A stretch of DNA of 64,000 bases from an uncultured Eubacteriales bacterium (GTDB taxonomy: Bacteria; Bacillota; Clostridia; Christensenellales; Aristaeellaceae). Both the position numbers and the translations under genes were made by a program. The notes beneath the pieces are model-generated. The model was given only the letters and a program-made list of their open reading frames with translations, made no database searches and had not been told where the DNA came from. The stretch lies in assembly GCA_902800625.1 (NCBI GenBank), contig CADCFG010000013.1:62001-126000 (forward strand). Reading direction: 5' to 3'. Positions 26,197-35,629 of this stretch are shown piece after piece (within the stretch, counting starts at the first letter, position 1; each line of letters opens with the position of its first letter).

Positions 26197-26366
26197 GGAA
26201 CAGGCAATAGGCAAAAGGCAATAGGAATGGCTGATGTCGTGCATATGCAGGGGCGGCGTTGCGCCGTCCGCCCATATCAGGCAACTGGCAACTGGAATGG
26301 CTGCTGCCGCGTGTGAGCAGCTGTTCCCATATTCCCGCTGCCTGCTCCCTTAAAAGAGGAAACACC
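26197..26366. repeat. Composite palindromic intergenic element
   Basis: GGGAACAGGCAATAGG, CAAAAGGCAATAGGAATGG and GGCAACTGGCAACTGG units face GCTGTTCCCATATTCCCGC, TGCCTGCTCCC, with a short copy of the GGGGCGGCGTTGCGCCG repeat (see 2953-3040) between them. No gene is seen here. Confidence 0.55.
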
Positions 26367-28481
26367 ATGCACAACCGTCTTCTGCGCCTTGCGGCGCTGG
26401 TGATGCTGGCGGCGGCGCTTCTGCCGGCGCTGGCCGCCGGCGCGGGCGCGGAGGGCGGTTTTTCCGTGGCCGAGAGCATCAGTGAGCCGCGTGAAGGGGA
26501 AGCGGCGGACGGTTTTTCTGCGGAAGAAGGCGACGGGGAACTGGCGTTCATCGAGGACGTGCCGCTTTCGGCGGGAGAGCTGCGGGAGGTGGAGCTTTCC
26601 GATATCCCGGCGGGCTTTGCCTTCACCGCCCCCACGGGCAGCGTATACGACGTGTGGCTGTTCCCGGTGGGGGACGTGTCCGCAGAGGTGCATGCCCGAC
26701 TGTGGCAAGAGGATGAGCTGGCGGCGAAGAGCGACGGCGAGACGATGCCCGCGCTGAGCCTGCGCCTGACGGCAGGGGCCAGTTACGCGCTGCGCCTGAC
26801 GGGCCGGGGCAGGGTGCGGCTGGAGATTGCCCGCCACGCGCTGGGACGCTGCTTCGGCGATCCCATGGCGCTGGACGCCGCCGGGGATGACCACAGCAAG
26901 GCGTTTGCCCGGAAGGGGGACGCCCACTGGTATGCTGTGGAGCCGGACACGGACGGCGCGCTGGCGCTGGCGGCGGTGCCCGGGGACGCAGACGTGGCGC
27001 TGCAGGCGCTGCTGTTCGACGGGACCGGGCGGCTGCTGGGCGGCGCTTCCATCACCCCCGGCGGCGCGGCGCTGACGCGGCTGGAGGCCAGGGCCGGAGA
27101 ACGGTACCTGCTGCGGCTCACCGCCCGGAACGGGGCCACGGGGCTGTACAGCCTGCGGCTTGTGCCGGTAGCGGGGGAGGCCCCGGCGATGCTGACACTG
27201 TCCAGGCAGCGCGCGCTGCTGGCAGGCCGGACGCGGCTGCAGCTGACGGCGGAGACGGCCCCCTCCAGCGCGACGGACTTCATCCTCTGGGAGAGCAGCG
27301 ACGCACAGGTGGCCTCCGTGAGCGCAGACGGCCTGGTGACCAGCCGGGGCGAGGGCGAGGTGGACATCACCGCCTATGCCGCCGGCGGCGCGTTGGCCCG
27401 CTGCCGGGTGACGGTGCGCTATGTGGCGGTGGAGGAGGTGCGGCTGCTGTCCCGGCAGATGGCCCTCTGCGTGGGCGACGATGCGGCCATCGAGTGCGAC
27501 GTGCTGCCCGGCAACGCCACCGACCCGCGGCTCACCTACGTGGCCGAGCCGGAGGGTGTGGTGGAGATCGACCGGCGGGGCGTGCTGCGGGGCGTCAGCG
27601 AGGGCGAATGCACCGTGACGGTGCGCGCGGTGGACGGCGGCTGGATGGACACCCTGGCCGTCGCCGTCGGCCCCGCGCCCAAGCGCTGGCGGGCGCTGCT
27701 GGTGGGCGAGCAGAACTACGCCTCCACGGTGGCGTCGGTGCGCACCGGCTCCATCAACTCCGTCTCCGGCCTGCGCAGCATGCTGGCCGGGCTGTCCTTT
27801 GGCGGCGCGCGCTTTGCCACCACCACGCTGCTGGACGCCAGTCGCGACGGGATCCTGGCGGGCATCCGCGACGCCTTCGCCGGGGCCAAGGACGGGGATG
27901 TAGCGCTTTTTTACATCACCTGCCACGGCTACTACGAGGGCGGCGTGACCTGCTTTCGGCTGTACGACGGCTCGGTGCTGACGGCTGCGGAGCTGGCCGC
28001 GGCGCTGGCGGACGTGCCGGGGGAGATACTGCTGGTGATCGACTGCTGCGGCAGCGGCGGGGCCATCGGTCGATCCAGCGGCGCCGGGGACATCCTCAGG
28101 GGCGTGGACGCGGTGTTCGGCGGGAATGTCGGCCCCGCGGTGGTGAACGGCAGTCGGTTCCGGGTGCTGGCCAGCGCCGCGCTGGAGCAGGACAGCCACC
28201 GCATCAGCTTTGCCCCGGGCGGCGGCGAGTCCGGCATGGCCACGGTGTTTGCCCGGGCGCTGTGCGAGGCCGGGGGCTGGGATTTGCAGCGCTCGGCGCG
28301 CAGTGCCATGCGCGCCGACGTGGACTACGACGGGCGGGTGACGCTGAGCGAGCTGTACGAGTACGTGTCCCGCCGCGTGATGTGGTATCTGAGCCTGGCG
28401 GGCGAGCCGGGTCAGTATGCCCAGAGCGTGCAGGTCTGGCCCGAGGGACTGGCGGACGCGGTGTTTGAGAGGACGCGATAG
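26367..28481 (+). CDS. Secreted caspase-like (clan CD) protein with Ig-like domains
   Basis: 704 residues with a signal peptide (RLLRLAALVMLAAALLPALA). The middle (about 270-435) carries two BIG2-type Ig-like domains (SSDAQVASVSADGLVTS, GVVEIDRRGVLRGVSEGECTVTV). The C-terminal part (about 445-690) resembles a C14 caspase/metacaspase fold: RALLVGEQNY opening strand, catalytic-type ITCHGY (His520) and VIDCCGSGG (Cys561, with Cys560 adjacent), followed by FRVLASAALEQDS. The protein may be an Arg/Lys- or Asp-specific peptidase outside the cell; activity is not shown. AGAGGA precedes ATG 26367. Confidence 0.78.
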   Translation: MHNRLLRLAALVMLAAALLPALAAGAGAEGGFSVAESISEPREGEAADGFSAEEGDGELAFIEDVPLSAGELREVELSDIPAGFAFTAPTGSVYDVWLFPVGDVSAEVHARLWQEDELAAKSDGETMPALSLRLTAGASYALRLTGRGRVRLEIARHALGRCFGDPMALDAAGDDHSKAFARKGDAHWYAVEPDTDGALALAAVPGDADVALQALLFDGTGRLLGGASITPGGAALTRLEARAGERYLLRLTARNGATGLYSLRLVPVAGEAPAMLTLSRQRALLAGRTRLQLTAETAPSSATDFILWESSDAQVASVSADGLVTSRGEGEVDITAYAAGGALARCRVTVRYVAVEEVRLLSRQMALCVGDDAAIECDVLPGNATDPRLTYVAEPEGVVEIDRRGVLRGVSEGECTVTVRAVDGGWMDTLAVAVGPAPKRWRALLVGEQNYASTVASVRTGSINSVSGLRSMLAGLSFGGARFATTTLLDASRDGILAGIRDAFAGAKDGDVALFYITCHGYYEGGVTCFRLYDGSVLTAAELAAALADVPGEILLVIDCCGSGGAIGRSSGAGDILRGVDAVFGGNVGPAVVNGSRFRVLASAALEQDSHRISFAPGGGESGMATVFARALCEAGGWDLQRSARSAMRADVDYDGRVTLSELYEYVSRRVMWYLSLAGEPGQYAQSVQVWPEGLADAVFERTR

Positions 28482-28564
28482 GAATGAAATATAACGCGCT
28501 TCGGCAGGATTTGGCGGATGGGCGTGGAAATCAAAAGCAAATTCGTTGAAAAGGAGACATACAG

Positions 28565-29116
28565 ATGAACCGGGATGAAGCGCTGGCATTGCTGAAGGAA
28601 TACAACAGGGAGCCCTTTCACATCGAACACGGGATCACCGTGGGCCATGTGATGCGTTGGTACGCCGAAAAGCTGGGCTATAGCGATGAGGCGGATTTCT
28701 GGGAGACGGTGGGCATCCTCCACGACCTGGACTTCGAGCAGTGGCCCGGGGAACACTGCCACAAGGAGCAGGAGCTGATGGCCGAGCGGGGGCTGGATGC
28801 GCGGCTGATCCGCGCCACGGCCAGCCATGGCTGGGGCGTCAGCTTCGACGACCTGCCCAAGCCCGAGCACGAGATGGAAAAGGTGCTGTTCGCCGCGGAC
28901 GAGCTGACCGGGATCATCGGTGCGGCGGCGCTGATGCGGCCCTCGAAGAGCTGTGCGGACATGGAGCTGAAGAGCCTGAAGAAGAAGTACAAGGATAAAA
29001 AGTTCGCCGCCGGGTGCAGCCGGGACGTGATCGCCCGGGGCGCGGAGCTGCTGGGCTGGGACCTGGACCGGCTGTTGCAGGATACGCTGGACGCGATGAA
29101 GGCATATGCGGGGTGA
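28565..29116 (+). CDS. HD domain-containing hydrolase-like protein
   Basis: A 183-residue cytosolic protein with an HD-type metal site: FHIEHGITVGHVM, GILHDLDFEQWP (the HD pair) and a following His in TASHGWG, typical of HDIG-type phosphohydrolases. The substrate (nucleotide or other phosphoester) is not known. AAGGAGA precedes ATG 28565. Confidence 0.82.
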   Translation: MNRDEALALLKEYNREPFHIEHGITVGHVMRWYAEKLGYSDEADFWETVGILHDLDFEQWPGEHCHKEQELMAERGLDARLIRATASHGWGVSFDDLPKPEHEMEKVLFAADELTGIIGAAALMRPSKSCADMELKSLKKKYKDKKFAAGCSRDVIARGAELLGWDLDRLLQDTLDAMKAYAG

Positions 29117-29184
29117 GGGAACAGAAATAGCGGCTGCCGAGCTGTTTTGCGGGAGCAGCGCAATAGTGCCTTGAAGCTTTGTTC

Positions 29185-29226
29185 GACGCAAAAACCTTCC
29201 CATACAATGGGAAGGTTTTTGCGTCG
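29185..29226. terminator. Bidirectional terminator between HD gene and RND permease gene
   Basis: GACGCAAAAACCTTCCCAT pairs with ATGGGAAGGTTTTTGCGTC around a short loop. It is a perfect long stem with A/T runs on both sides. Confidence 0.85.
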
Positions 29227-29253
29227 ATGTATGTCAGGCGACGGGCGATTCCC

Positions 29254-32200
29254 TTACTTCAGCTTCACCCGCATGGGCCTGGCCGGGGGCGTATAGCTGA
29301 AATCGGGAATGATGGCGGGAGCCCTTTCCGGGACGGGCGCGTCTTTGACGGGCGTTTTCGACGCGGGCGCTTCCACTGGCGCGGGCGTTGTCTCCGGCGC
29401 AGGCGCTTCAACGGGCGCTTCCGCAGGCGCGGCCTCCGGCGCGGGTGCTTCCACACGCGCATCATCGGGCGCTTCCGCTGCCGGGATTGCCGCGGGCGCC
29501 TCCGTCCGGTCCTCGCCGTCCAGCACGGAGTCGTCGGTCATGCCGGCGGCCTCCTTGATCATCTGGATCTCCTGGGCCTTCATGGTCTTGCCGTTCACCA
29601 GGTCGTACAGCACCGGTACCACGAACAGCGTCATCAGCGTGGCGTAGGTCAGTCCGCCGATGGACACCACGGCCATGGGCTGCATCATCTCCGCGCCCAT
29701 GCCCCGGCCCAGCGCCATGGTGGACATGCCCAGAATGGTGGTCAGCGCCGTCATCAGGATCGGCCTCAGGCGGATGCGGCCGGTCTCAATCAGGGCCTCC
29801 CGCTTCTCCATGCCGCCGATGCGCAGCTGGTTCACGCAGTCGATGAACACGATGCCGTTGTTCACCACCACGCCGGACAGCACCAGGAAGCCCAGCATGC
29901 TGACGATGGACAGGTCCATGCCGGTGAGCAGCAGCGCCAGCAATCCGCCGGTGAACGCCAGGGGGATGGTGAACATGACGATGATGGGGGACTTGAAGGA
30001 CTGGAACTGGGCCACCATGATCAGGAAGATCAGCAGTATGGCGATCAGCACCATCCAGACCAGGTCCTGCATGATGCCCATGACGGTCTCGTTCTCGCCG
30101 GACAGGTCGACGCTGTAGCCCGCGGGCACGGCGTAGTCCTTCAGCTTCGCCTCGAAGGCGTCGCTGACGTGGTTGGCACTGTAGCCCTCGGCCACGCCGA
30201 AGGACACCGTCACCATGCGCTTCTGGCTGGCGCGGTTGATGGTGGACAGGCTGTTGGCGTCCGTCACCTCGGCCACGTCGCCGATGCGCACCAGCTTGTT
30301 CTCCTCCTCGCCGTCCACCTCGATCTCCAGGTCTTCCACCTCTTCGGGGGTGATCTCGGCGTTGGCGGCGTCGGATAGGTACACGCTGTACTCCTTGCCG
30401 TCGAAGGTCACCTTGGTGATCTCCGTGCGCCCGGCCACCTTTTGGGCCACGAACTGGAATACCTGGGCGGTGGTCAGGCCCTGGTCGATGGCCTTCTCCT
30501 TGTCCACCTCGATGCGCAGCTCCGGCACTGCGTCCTCCAGGCCGTCGTCCACGTCGACGGCGCCTTCGGTCTGCCGGGCCAGCTCGGCCACATCCCTGGC
30601 GATGGCCTGCAGGGTGTCGATGTCGTCGCCGGTGATTTCGGCGGAGATGCCGCTGCCGGTCATCATGGAGATGTCCATGGTGCTGGCCTGCACAGACAGG
30701 TCCGCGCCGTACTTTCCGCCGATGGCGCTCATCTGGTTGGCGATGTCGGCATTCTTGAGCCCCAGGGTGTCGTCGATCATGATATAATAGCTCATGCCGC
30801 TGCCGCCGGACAGGCCGGACAACATGCCGCCCGCGCCGCCCATCAGGCCCACGGACTGCACGCCCTCGATCTGAAGCATGTCGTCCATGATGGCCACGGC
30901 CTGCTCCTTCTGCTGGGCGTCGGTCATTTCCGGGTCAAACTGCAGATCGGCGCTCATTTGGCGGCTGTTGACCTCCGGCATGAAGGAGATGCCCATCTTC
31001 GGCACCTGCATGGCCGAGAACACCAGCAGCCCCAGCGCCGCCAGCAGCACCAGCGGCTTCACCTTCAGCGCGCCGCGCAGCAGGCCGGTGTAGCCCCGCT
31101 GGATGGCGCTGAAGACGCGGTGTTTGTGGGGCTTGCTGTGGCGCATCAGGAACGAGCACATGGCGGGCACCACCGTCATGGCCACGAACAGGCTGGCCAG
31201 CAGCGAGAACGCGATGGTCAGGCCCATGTCAGAAAACAGGTCGCGGGCCATGCCCTGCACGAACACGATGGGCAGGAACACGCAGATGGTGGTGAGCGTG
31301 GAGGCGAACAGCGCGCCGGAGACGGATTTCACGCCCTCCACGCAGGCGCGCAGCAGGGGAACACCCTCCTCGTCGTGGAGGCGGTAGATGTTTTCAATGG
31401 CCACGATGGAGTTGTCCACCAGCATGCCGATGCCCAGACTCAAGCCGCTCAGCGACAGCACGTTCAGCGTGATGCCGGTGAAGTACATGCACACGAAGGC
31501 GATGACCACGCTGATGGGGATGGAGAAGGCCACGGTGATGGTGGGCCGCAGGTCCATCAGGAACAGCAGCAGGATCAATATCGCCAGAGCGCCGCCGGAC
31601 AGCAGGTTGTTCAGCACGGAGTCGACGATGATCTTGATGTACTCGCCCTGGTTCATCAGGTCGACGATGTGCAGGTTCTCGTTCTCCGCCATCAGCGCCT
31701 TTGCCCGGTCGAGGATGGTTTCCGCCACGTCGGCGGTGGAGTAGGTGGACTGCTTGTCGATGGACAGCAGGATGCCGTCGGCGCCGTTCAGCTTGGTGAA
31801 CACCTCGTCCCGGTTATCGGCCATCTCCACCCGGGCCACGTCCAGCAGGCGCACCTCGTCGATGGAATCCAGCCCCAGGTCGAACAGCTTCATCCGCCGC
31901 AGGCTGTCCAGGGAGTTGAACTTGTCGCCCACGCGCACCAGCACCTGCTCATTTTCCGCGTCGTAGACGTAGCCCGCGGGCATGGAGAAGTTCTGGGCGC
32001 CGATGAGCCCGGCCACCATCTGCACGGTGATTACGCCGTCCAATCCGGCGTTCTCCAGGGCTTCGTCCCGCTTCTCGTTGAATTCCTTGCGGGCCTTGGC
32101 CAGCTCCGCCTCGCCGTTTTCGATCATGGCCGCGGCCTGGGCAAAGCCGCTGTCGGCCTGCTTGCGGGCGGCCTGCAGCTGGGCCTTGGCGTCGGCGAGG

Positions 32201-34476
32201 TTGGTGTCCTCGTCGATGCCCTCGATGTAGCCGCCGGGGATGATGCCCTTCTTGAGCTTCTCCAGCGTGTCGTCGATCTGGGCGATGCCCGCGTCCAGCT
32301 GCGCCAGGCCATCCTTGGCCTGGGTGTATTGGGCGTTCAGGGCTTCGGGATCCTGGGCCAGGGCCAGCGCCTTGTACTCATCGCTGCCCTCCAGTGCGTC
32401 GATCTGTCCCTGCAACAGCGCGATCTGCTGGCGCAGGGTGTCGGGGTCAAGGGCGTTCTCCACGGCCTGGCTCATGCCTCCCAATTCGGCCTCCAGCGTG
32501 GAGATGCGCCCGTTGAGGGACTCGATTTGGCGCTGGGCCTCGGCGCGGCGGCTCTCCACGTCGGCGTTGTCGCTCTCGGCGATGGCCAGGGCGGCGCGCT
32601 TGGCCTCCAGGTTGGCGGTATCGGCGGCAAGGGCCTGCTCCAGGCCGGACACCGTGCCGGACTGGGCGTTGATCTCGGTTTCCAGCTGGCTGAGACTGGC
32701 CTGCGCGGCGCTCAGCTGGCTGCGCAGGGCCTCGATGCCGCCGTCCTCGGCCAACGCCCGGAAGGGGCTGTAGCCGGTGAGGGTTTCGGGGTCGGGGGTG
32801 ACGGTGGGCTCGACCATGGGCTCCGTCGTGGAGGCTTCTTCGCCGTCCGACAGAACTGCGCCGGCGGGCTTGGTGCCGTCGGTCTGGCCGGGGACGTCGG
32901 TCTGGCCGGGATCGTCGGTCTGTCCGGGGTCGTCGGTCTGTCCGGGGTCGTCGGTCTGTCCGGGGTCGTCGGTCTGGCCGGGGACGTCGGTCTGGCCGGG
33001 GTCGTCGATCTGGCCGGGATCGTCGGTCTGGCCGGGGTCGTCGGTCTGGCCGGGGTCGTCGGTCTGAGCGGGGTCGTCGGTCTGGCCGGGGTCGTCGGTC
33101 TGAGCGGGGTCGTCGGTCTGGCCGGGGTCGTCGGTCTGGCCGGGGTCGTCGGTCTGGCCGGGATTGTCGGTCTGTTCAGGCGCTTCTGTCTGCGCCGGGG
33201 TTTCTGTCTGCGCCGGGGCTTCGGTTTTGTTGTCCGCCGCGTCGATCTTCCGCTGCAGCTCCGCGATCTCATCCTGCAGGGACTGGCGCTGGTCCTCCAA
33301 CTCGGACAGGCGCGCCTTGGCGCTGTCCAGGTCGGCCTGATCGGAGGCCACAGCGCTCTCCAGGGACGCCACATCGCCCTTCAGGGCGTCGGCGTCCAGC
33401 AGGTTGAGGTCGGCCAGATACTGCTGCTGGGCGTCGCGCTGGGAAGTCAGCTCGTCGATCTGGCTCTGCAGATCGGCCCGGGAGGCGTCGATATCGCTGG
33501 CAGTGAGGCCGTTGTCGTCGGCGCTGTCCAGCTGCTTCTGGAGCACCTCCAGCTGCTGCTTGAGGGCGGTCAGCTGCTCCTGGCCCTGCTCCAGCGCGGC
33601 GCGATCCTCGTCGCTCATGTTTACCAGCGGCTCCATGGCCTGGACGGCCTTGCTCAGCTCGTCCCGCTGGGCGACCAGCTCGGCGCGCTGGGCCTCCAGC
33701 TGCTGGATGGCGGGTTCGATCTTGTCAGCGCCATTGTCGATGGCGTCCAGGGCTTCGTCGATCTTCTGGTAGGCCTGCCGGCGCGCGCGGGCCAGCTGGC
33801 GCTTGCCGTCGGACAGCTGGGCCTGGGCGTCGTTCAGCTGGCGCTCCACGTCAGCCAGCTCCGCGTCCACGTCCTCGAGGATGGCGCTGTTGAGCACGTC
33901 GATGCGGCTCTGCTCGATGACCACGTCCACCCGCTGCTCGATCAGGCCGGAGGCGCTGGCCGAGGCCACGCCGTTCAGGCTCTCGAAGGCGGGGATCAGC
34001 TCGTCCTCCACGTAGTCCGACAGGGCAAGGATGTCCATGTCGTCCCGGGAGACGGAGAGTATGGCCACGGGCAGCATGTCCGGGTTCAGCTTCATGGCCA
34101 CCGGCGCGCCGATCTCGTCGCCCCAGTTGCCCCGCAGCTGCTCCAGCCGGGAATTCAGCTCGATCAGGGCGGTGTCCATGTTGGCGCCGTCGTTGAACTG
34201 CATGATGACCACGGACACGTTGTCCCGGGAGGAGGAGGTGATCTTCTTCACGTCCGTCAGTGTGGCCACCGCGGCCTCCATGGGCCGGGTGACCTCCGCC
34301 TCCACCTGCTCCGGGGTCGCGCCCACATAGGTGGTGTACACCACCACATAGGGCAGGTTCATGCTGGGCAGCAGGTCGGTGGTCATGTGCTGGAAGGAGA
34401 TGACCCCCAGCACGATCACCAGTATGATGCCCACGATGACCGTATATGGTTTTTTGACGCTGTATTTTGAAAGCAT
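29254..34476 (-). CDS. RND efflux permease with giant coiled-coil and hexapeptide-repeat insertion
   Basis: 1740 residues, against about 1040 for typical RND pumps. The N-terminus (KKPYTVIVGIILVIVLGVISF, then PYVVVYTTYVGATPEQVE) and the later membrane domain (GMLVDNSIVAIENIYR, SKPHKH, VVNNGIVFIDCVNQLR) are standard. The usual second Asp of the proton relay in helix 4 is Asn here. Residues about 200-815 are an insertion in the first extracytoplasmic loop. It consists of heptad-like coiled coil (ELADVERQLNDAQAQLSDGK...), then 19 units of PGQTDD-type hexapeptides (about 421-535), then a second coiled coil. The C-terminal tail (about 90 residues) is Ala/Pro/Glu rich. GGGAGG precedes ATG 34476. 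It probably exports a hydrophobic substrate, which is unknown. Confidence 0.88.
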   Translation of the reverse strand: MLSKYSVKKPYTVIVGIILVIVLGVISFQHMTTDLLPSMNLPYVVVYTTYVGATPEQVEAEVTRPMEAAVATLTDVKKITSSSRDNVSVVIMQFNDGANMDTALIELNSRLEQLRGNWGDEIGAPVAMKLNPDMLPVAILSVSRDDMDILALSDYVEDELIPAFESLNGVASASASGLIEQRVDVVIEQSRIDVLNSAILEDVDAELADVERQLNDAQAQLSDGKRQLARARRQAYQKIDEALDAIDNGADKIEPAIQQLEAQRAELVAQRDELSKAVQAMEPLVNMSDEDRAALEQGQEQLTALKQQLEVLQKQLDSADDNGLTASDIDASRADLQSQIDELTSQRDAQQQYLADLNLLDADALKGDVASLESAVASDQADLDSAKARLSELEDQRQSLQDEIAELQRKIDAADNKTEAPAQTETPAQTEAPEQTDNPGQTDDPGQTDDPGQTDDPAQTDDPGQTDDPAQTDDPGQTDDPGQTDDPGQIDDPGQTDVPGQTDDPGQTDDPGQTDDPGQTDDPGQTDVPGQTDGTKPAGAVLSDGEEASTTEPMVEPTVTPDPETLTGYSPFRALAEDGGIEALRSQLSAAQASLSQLETEINAQSGTVSGLEQALAADTANLEAKRAALAIAESDNADVESRRAEAQRQIESLNGRISTLEAELGGMSQAVENALDPDTLRQQIALLQGQIDALEGSDEYKALALAQDPEALNAQYTQAKDGLAQLDAGIAQIDDTLEKLKKGIIPGGYIEGIDEDTNLADAKAQLQAARKQADSGFAQAAAMIENGEAELAKARKEFNEKRDEALENAGLDGVITVQMVAGLIGAQNFSMPAGYVYDAENEQVLVRVGDKFNSLDSLRRMKLFDLGLDSIDEVRLLDVARVEMADNRDEVFTKLNGADGILLSIDKQSTYSTADVAETILDRAKALMAENENLHIVDLMNQGEYIKIIVDSVLNNLLSGGALAILILLLFLMDLRPTITVAFSIPISVVIAFVCMYFTGITLNVLSLSGLSLGIGMLVDNSIVAIENIYRLHDEEGVPLLRACVEGVKSVSGALFASTLTTICVFLPIVFVQGMARDLFSDMGLTIAFSLLASLFVAMTVVPAMCSFLMRHSKPHKHRVFSAIQRGYTGLLRGALKVKPLVLLAALGLLVFSAMQVPKMGISFMPEVNSRQMSADLQFDPEMTDAQQKEQAVAIMDDMLQIEGVQSVGLMGGAGGMLSGLSGGSGMSYYIMIDDTLGLKNADIANQMSAIGGKYGADLSVQASTMDISMMTGSGISAEITGDDIDTLQAIARDVAELARQTEGAVDVDDGLEDAVPELRIEVDKEKAIDQGLTTAQVFQFVAQKVAGRTEITKVTFDGKEYSVYLSDAANAEITPEEVEDLEIEVDGEEENKLVRIGDVAEVTDANSLSTINRASQKRMVTVSFGVAEGYSANHVSDAFEAKLKDYAVPAGYSVDLSGENETVMGIMQDLVWMVLIAILLIFLIMVAQFQSFKSPIIVMFTIPLAFTGGLLALLLTGMDLSIVSMLGFLVLSGVVVNNGIVFIDCVNQLRIGGMEKREALIETGRIRLRPILMTALTTILGMSTMALGRGMGAEMMQPMAVVSIGGLTYATLMTLFVVPVLYDLVNGKTMKAQEIQMIKEAAGMTDDSVLDGEDRTEAPAAIPAAEAPDDARVEAPAPEAAPAEAPVEAPAPETTPAPVEAPASKTPVKDAPVPERAPAIIPDFSYTPPARPMRVKLK
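32873..33216 (-). repeat. 18-nt tandem repeat array inside the RND permease gene
   Basis: About 19 copies of an 18-nt unit encode PxQTDx hexapeptides (mostly PGQTDD, some PAQTDD, PGQTDV, PGQIDD). Units at the edges are more diverged. Such arrays change length by slippage, so copy number may vary between strains or be compressed in assembly. Confidence 0.9.
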
Positions 34477-34571
34477 GCCGCGCCTCCCGAGGCTGTGAAA
34501 GCTGTATTGCGCCTATTTAATACGATTCTATATCAAATATATGAACCAAATATTAATAAATCGCCGCACTC

Positions 34572-34600
34572 ATTATAGCGGCACCGGGCCTGTTTGTCTA
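34572..34600 (-). promoter_or_regulatory. Promoter of the RND permease gene
   Basis: On the minus strand TAGACA (34600-34595) and TATAAT (34577-34572) are spaced by 17 nt. A similar TAGACA/TATAAT pair precedes pfkA. Confidence 0.65.
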
Positions 34601-34714
34601 CAGGGTTTGTGAGGTTTAACAAAAAAAGGAGCTGACGGGCGAGGATGGGACGATTTACGTTGACATAACGAACGGAATCGTATATCATGGAGGCGGAAAG
34701 AAGGAGGGATGACC

Positions 34715-35629
34715 ATGGACCAGTCTCTGTATGAGATCATCGCTTCCGCCGTGGTGGACGGCAGGCTCCCCGACGGCTTTTCCGTTCCCAAACCGGATGC
34801 GGGGGAGTCGGCGATGCCCTTCGTGGATGGCGGCATGGACGGCATCCATATCTACCACATGGCGCCGGGGGGCGGCCCCTCGGACGAGCAGTGGGCCATG
34901 ATCGCCGCGGCGATGGAGCACGTCTCCGCAGGACAATTCAGCGAGGCCATCGCCGCCCTGGGCGATACGGGGCTGGAGCCGCTGGAGATCTATGAGCCCC
35001 TCTACGAGTACCTGAACGAACACGCCATGGAAATGGACGGCGGCAGCCTGTTCCGCTTCGCCTTCACGCTGGTCACCCGGGCGCCGGATTACCGGCTGGT
35101 GAAGATCGGGCTGGCGCTGATGGGCGGCTTTGATCCCGAGGAACAGTTCAAGGCGCCGGTGCGCACGCTGGCGCTGAGCGACGAGCTCACCTACTTCGCC
35201 ATGCTGGCGATGCGACCCTGGGATGACCGCAACGAGGAGATGTTCCGGCTGGCCCAGCATGTATTCGGCTGGGGCCGCGTCCACCTGGTGGAGGCGCTGG
35301 AGCCCGAGACGGAGGAGATCCGCCGCTGGCTGCTGCGCGAGGGCGTGCACAACGGCGTCATGCCCCAGTATTCCGCCTGGGCCTGCTGGGTCAAGGGCGA
35401 CGCGCCCGCCGCGCTGAAGGGCCCACTGACCCGGGAGGACTTCTCCGGCATCCGCGACATCGTCGAGGCCCTGCTGAACGAGGGCCCCGTGGCGGGCATC
35501 TCCGCCGTGGAGGACGCCGGCGCCCACCTGCGCGCCTTCCTGGAGCGGGCAGGGGAATTCGAGCCGGACGAGGACGACCGGCGGGTCGTGGAGGCGGTGA
35601 AGGCGTACCTGGATCAGGCAGGTAAGTGA
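34715..35629 (+). CDS. Hypothetical protein, acidic, helical
   Basis: A 304-residue acidic protein with no signal peptide, membrane helix or motif I recognise. Helical stretches of 30-40 residues suggest a TPR/HEAT-like fold, but this is a guess. ATG 34715 is preferred over ATG 34709 because AAGGAGG (34701-34707) lies 7 nt ahead of it. It stands alone between the RND promoter and the ribosomal protein region. Confidence 0.6.
   Translation: MDQSLYEIIASAVVDGRLPDGFSVPKPDAGESAMPFVDGGMDGIHIYHMAPGGGPSDEQWAMIAAAMEHVSAGQFSEAIAALGDTGLEPLEIYEPLYEYLNEHAMEMDGGSLFRFAFTLVTRAPDYRLVKIGLALMGGFDPEEQFKAPVRTLALSDELTYFAMLAMRPWDDRNEEMFRLAQHVFGWGRVHLVEALEPETEEIRRWLLREGVHNGVMPQYSAWACWVKGDAPAALKGPLTREDFSGIRDIVEALLNEGPVAGISAVEDAGAHLRAFLERAGEFEPDEDDRRVVEAVKAYLDQAGK

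Noticed and set aside
32873-33216. Reading the 18-nt array as a CRISPR-like repeat
   Set aside because: Units are directly adjacent with no unique spacers and encode an in-frame hexapeptide inside a real gene.
30442-34470. A 1342-codon plus-strand frame opposite the RND permease
   Set aside because: Biased, repetitive residues with no recognisable family; it mirrors the real gene on the minus strand, which has full RND motifs.
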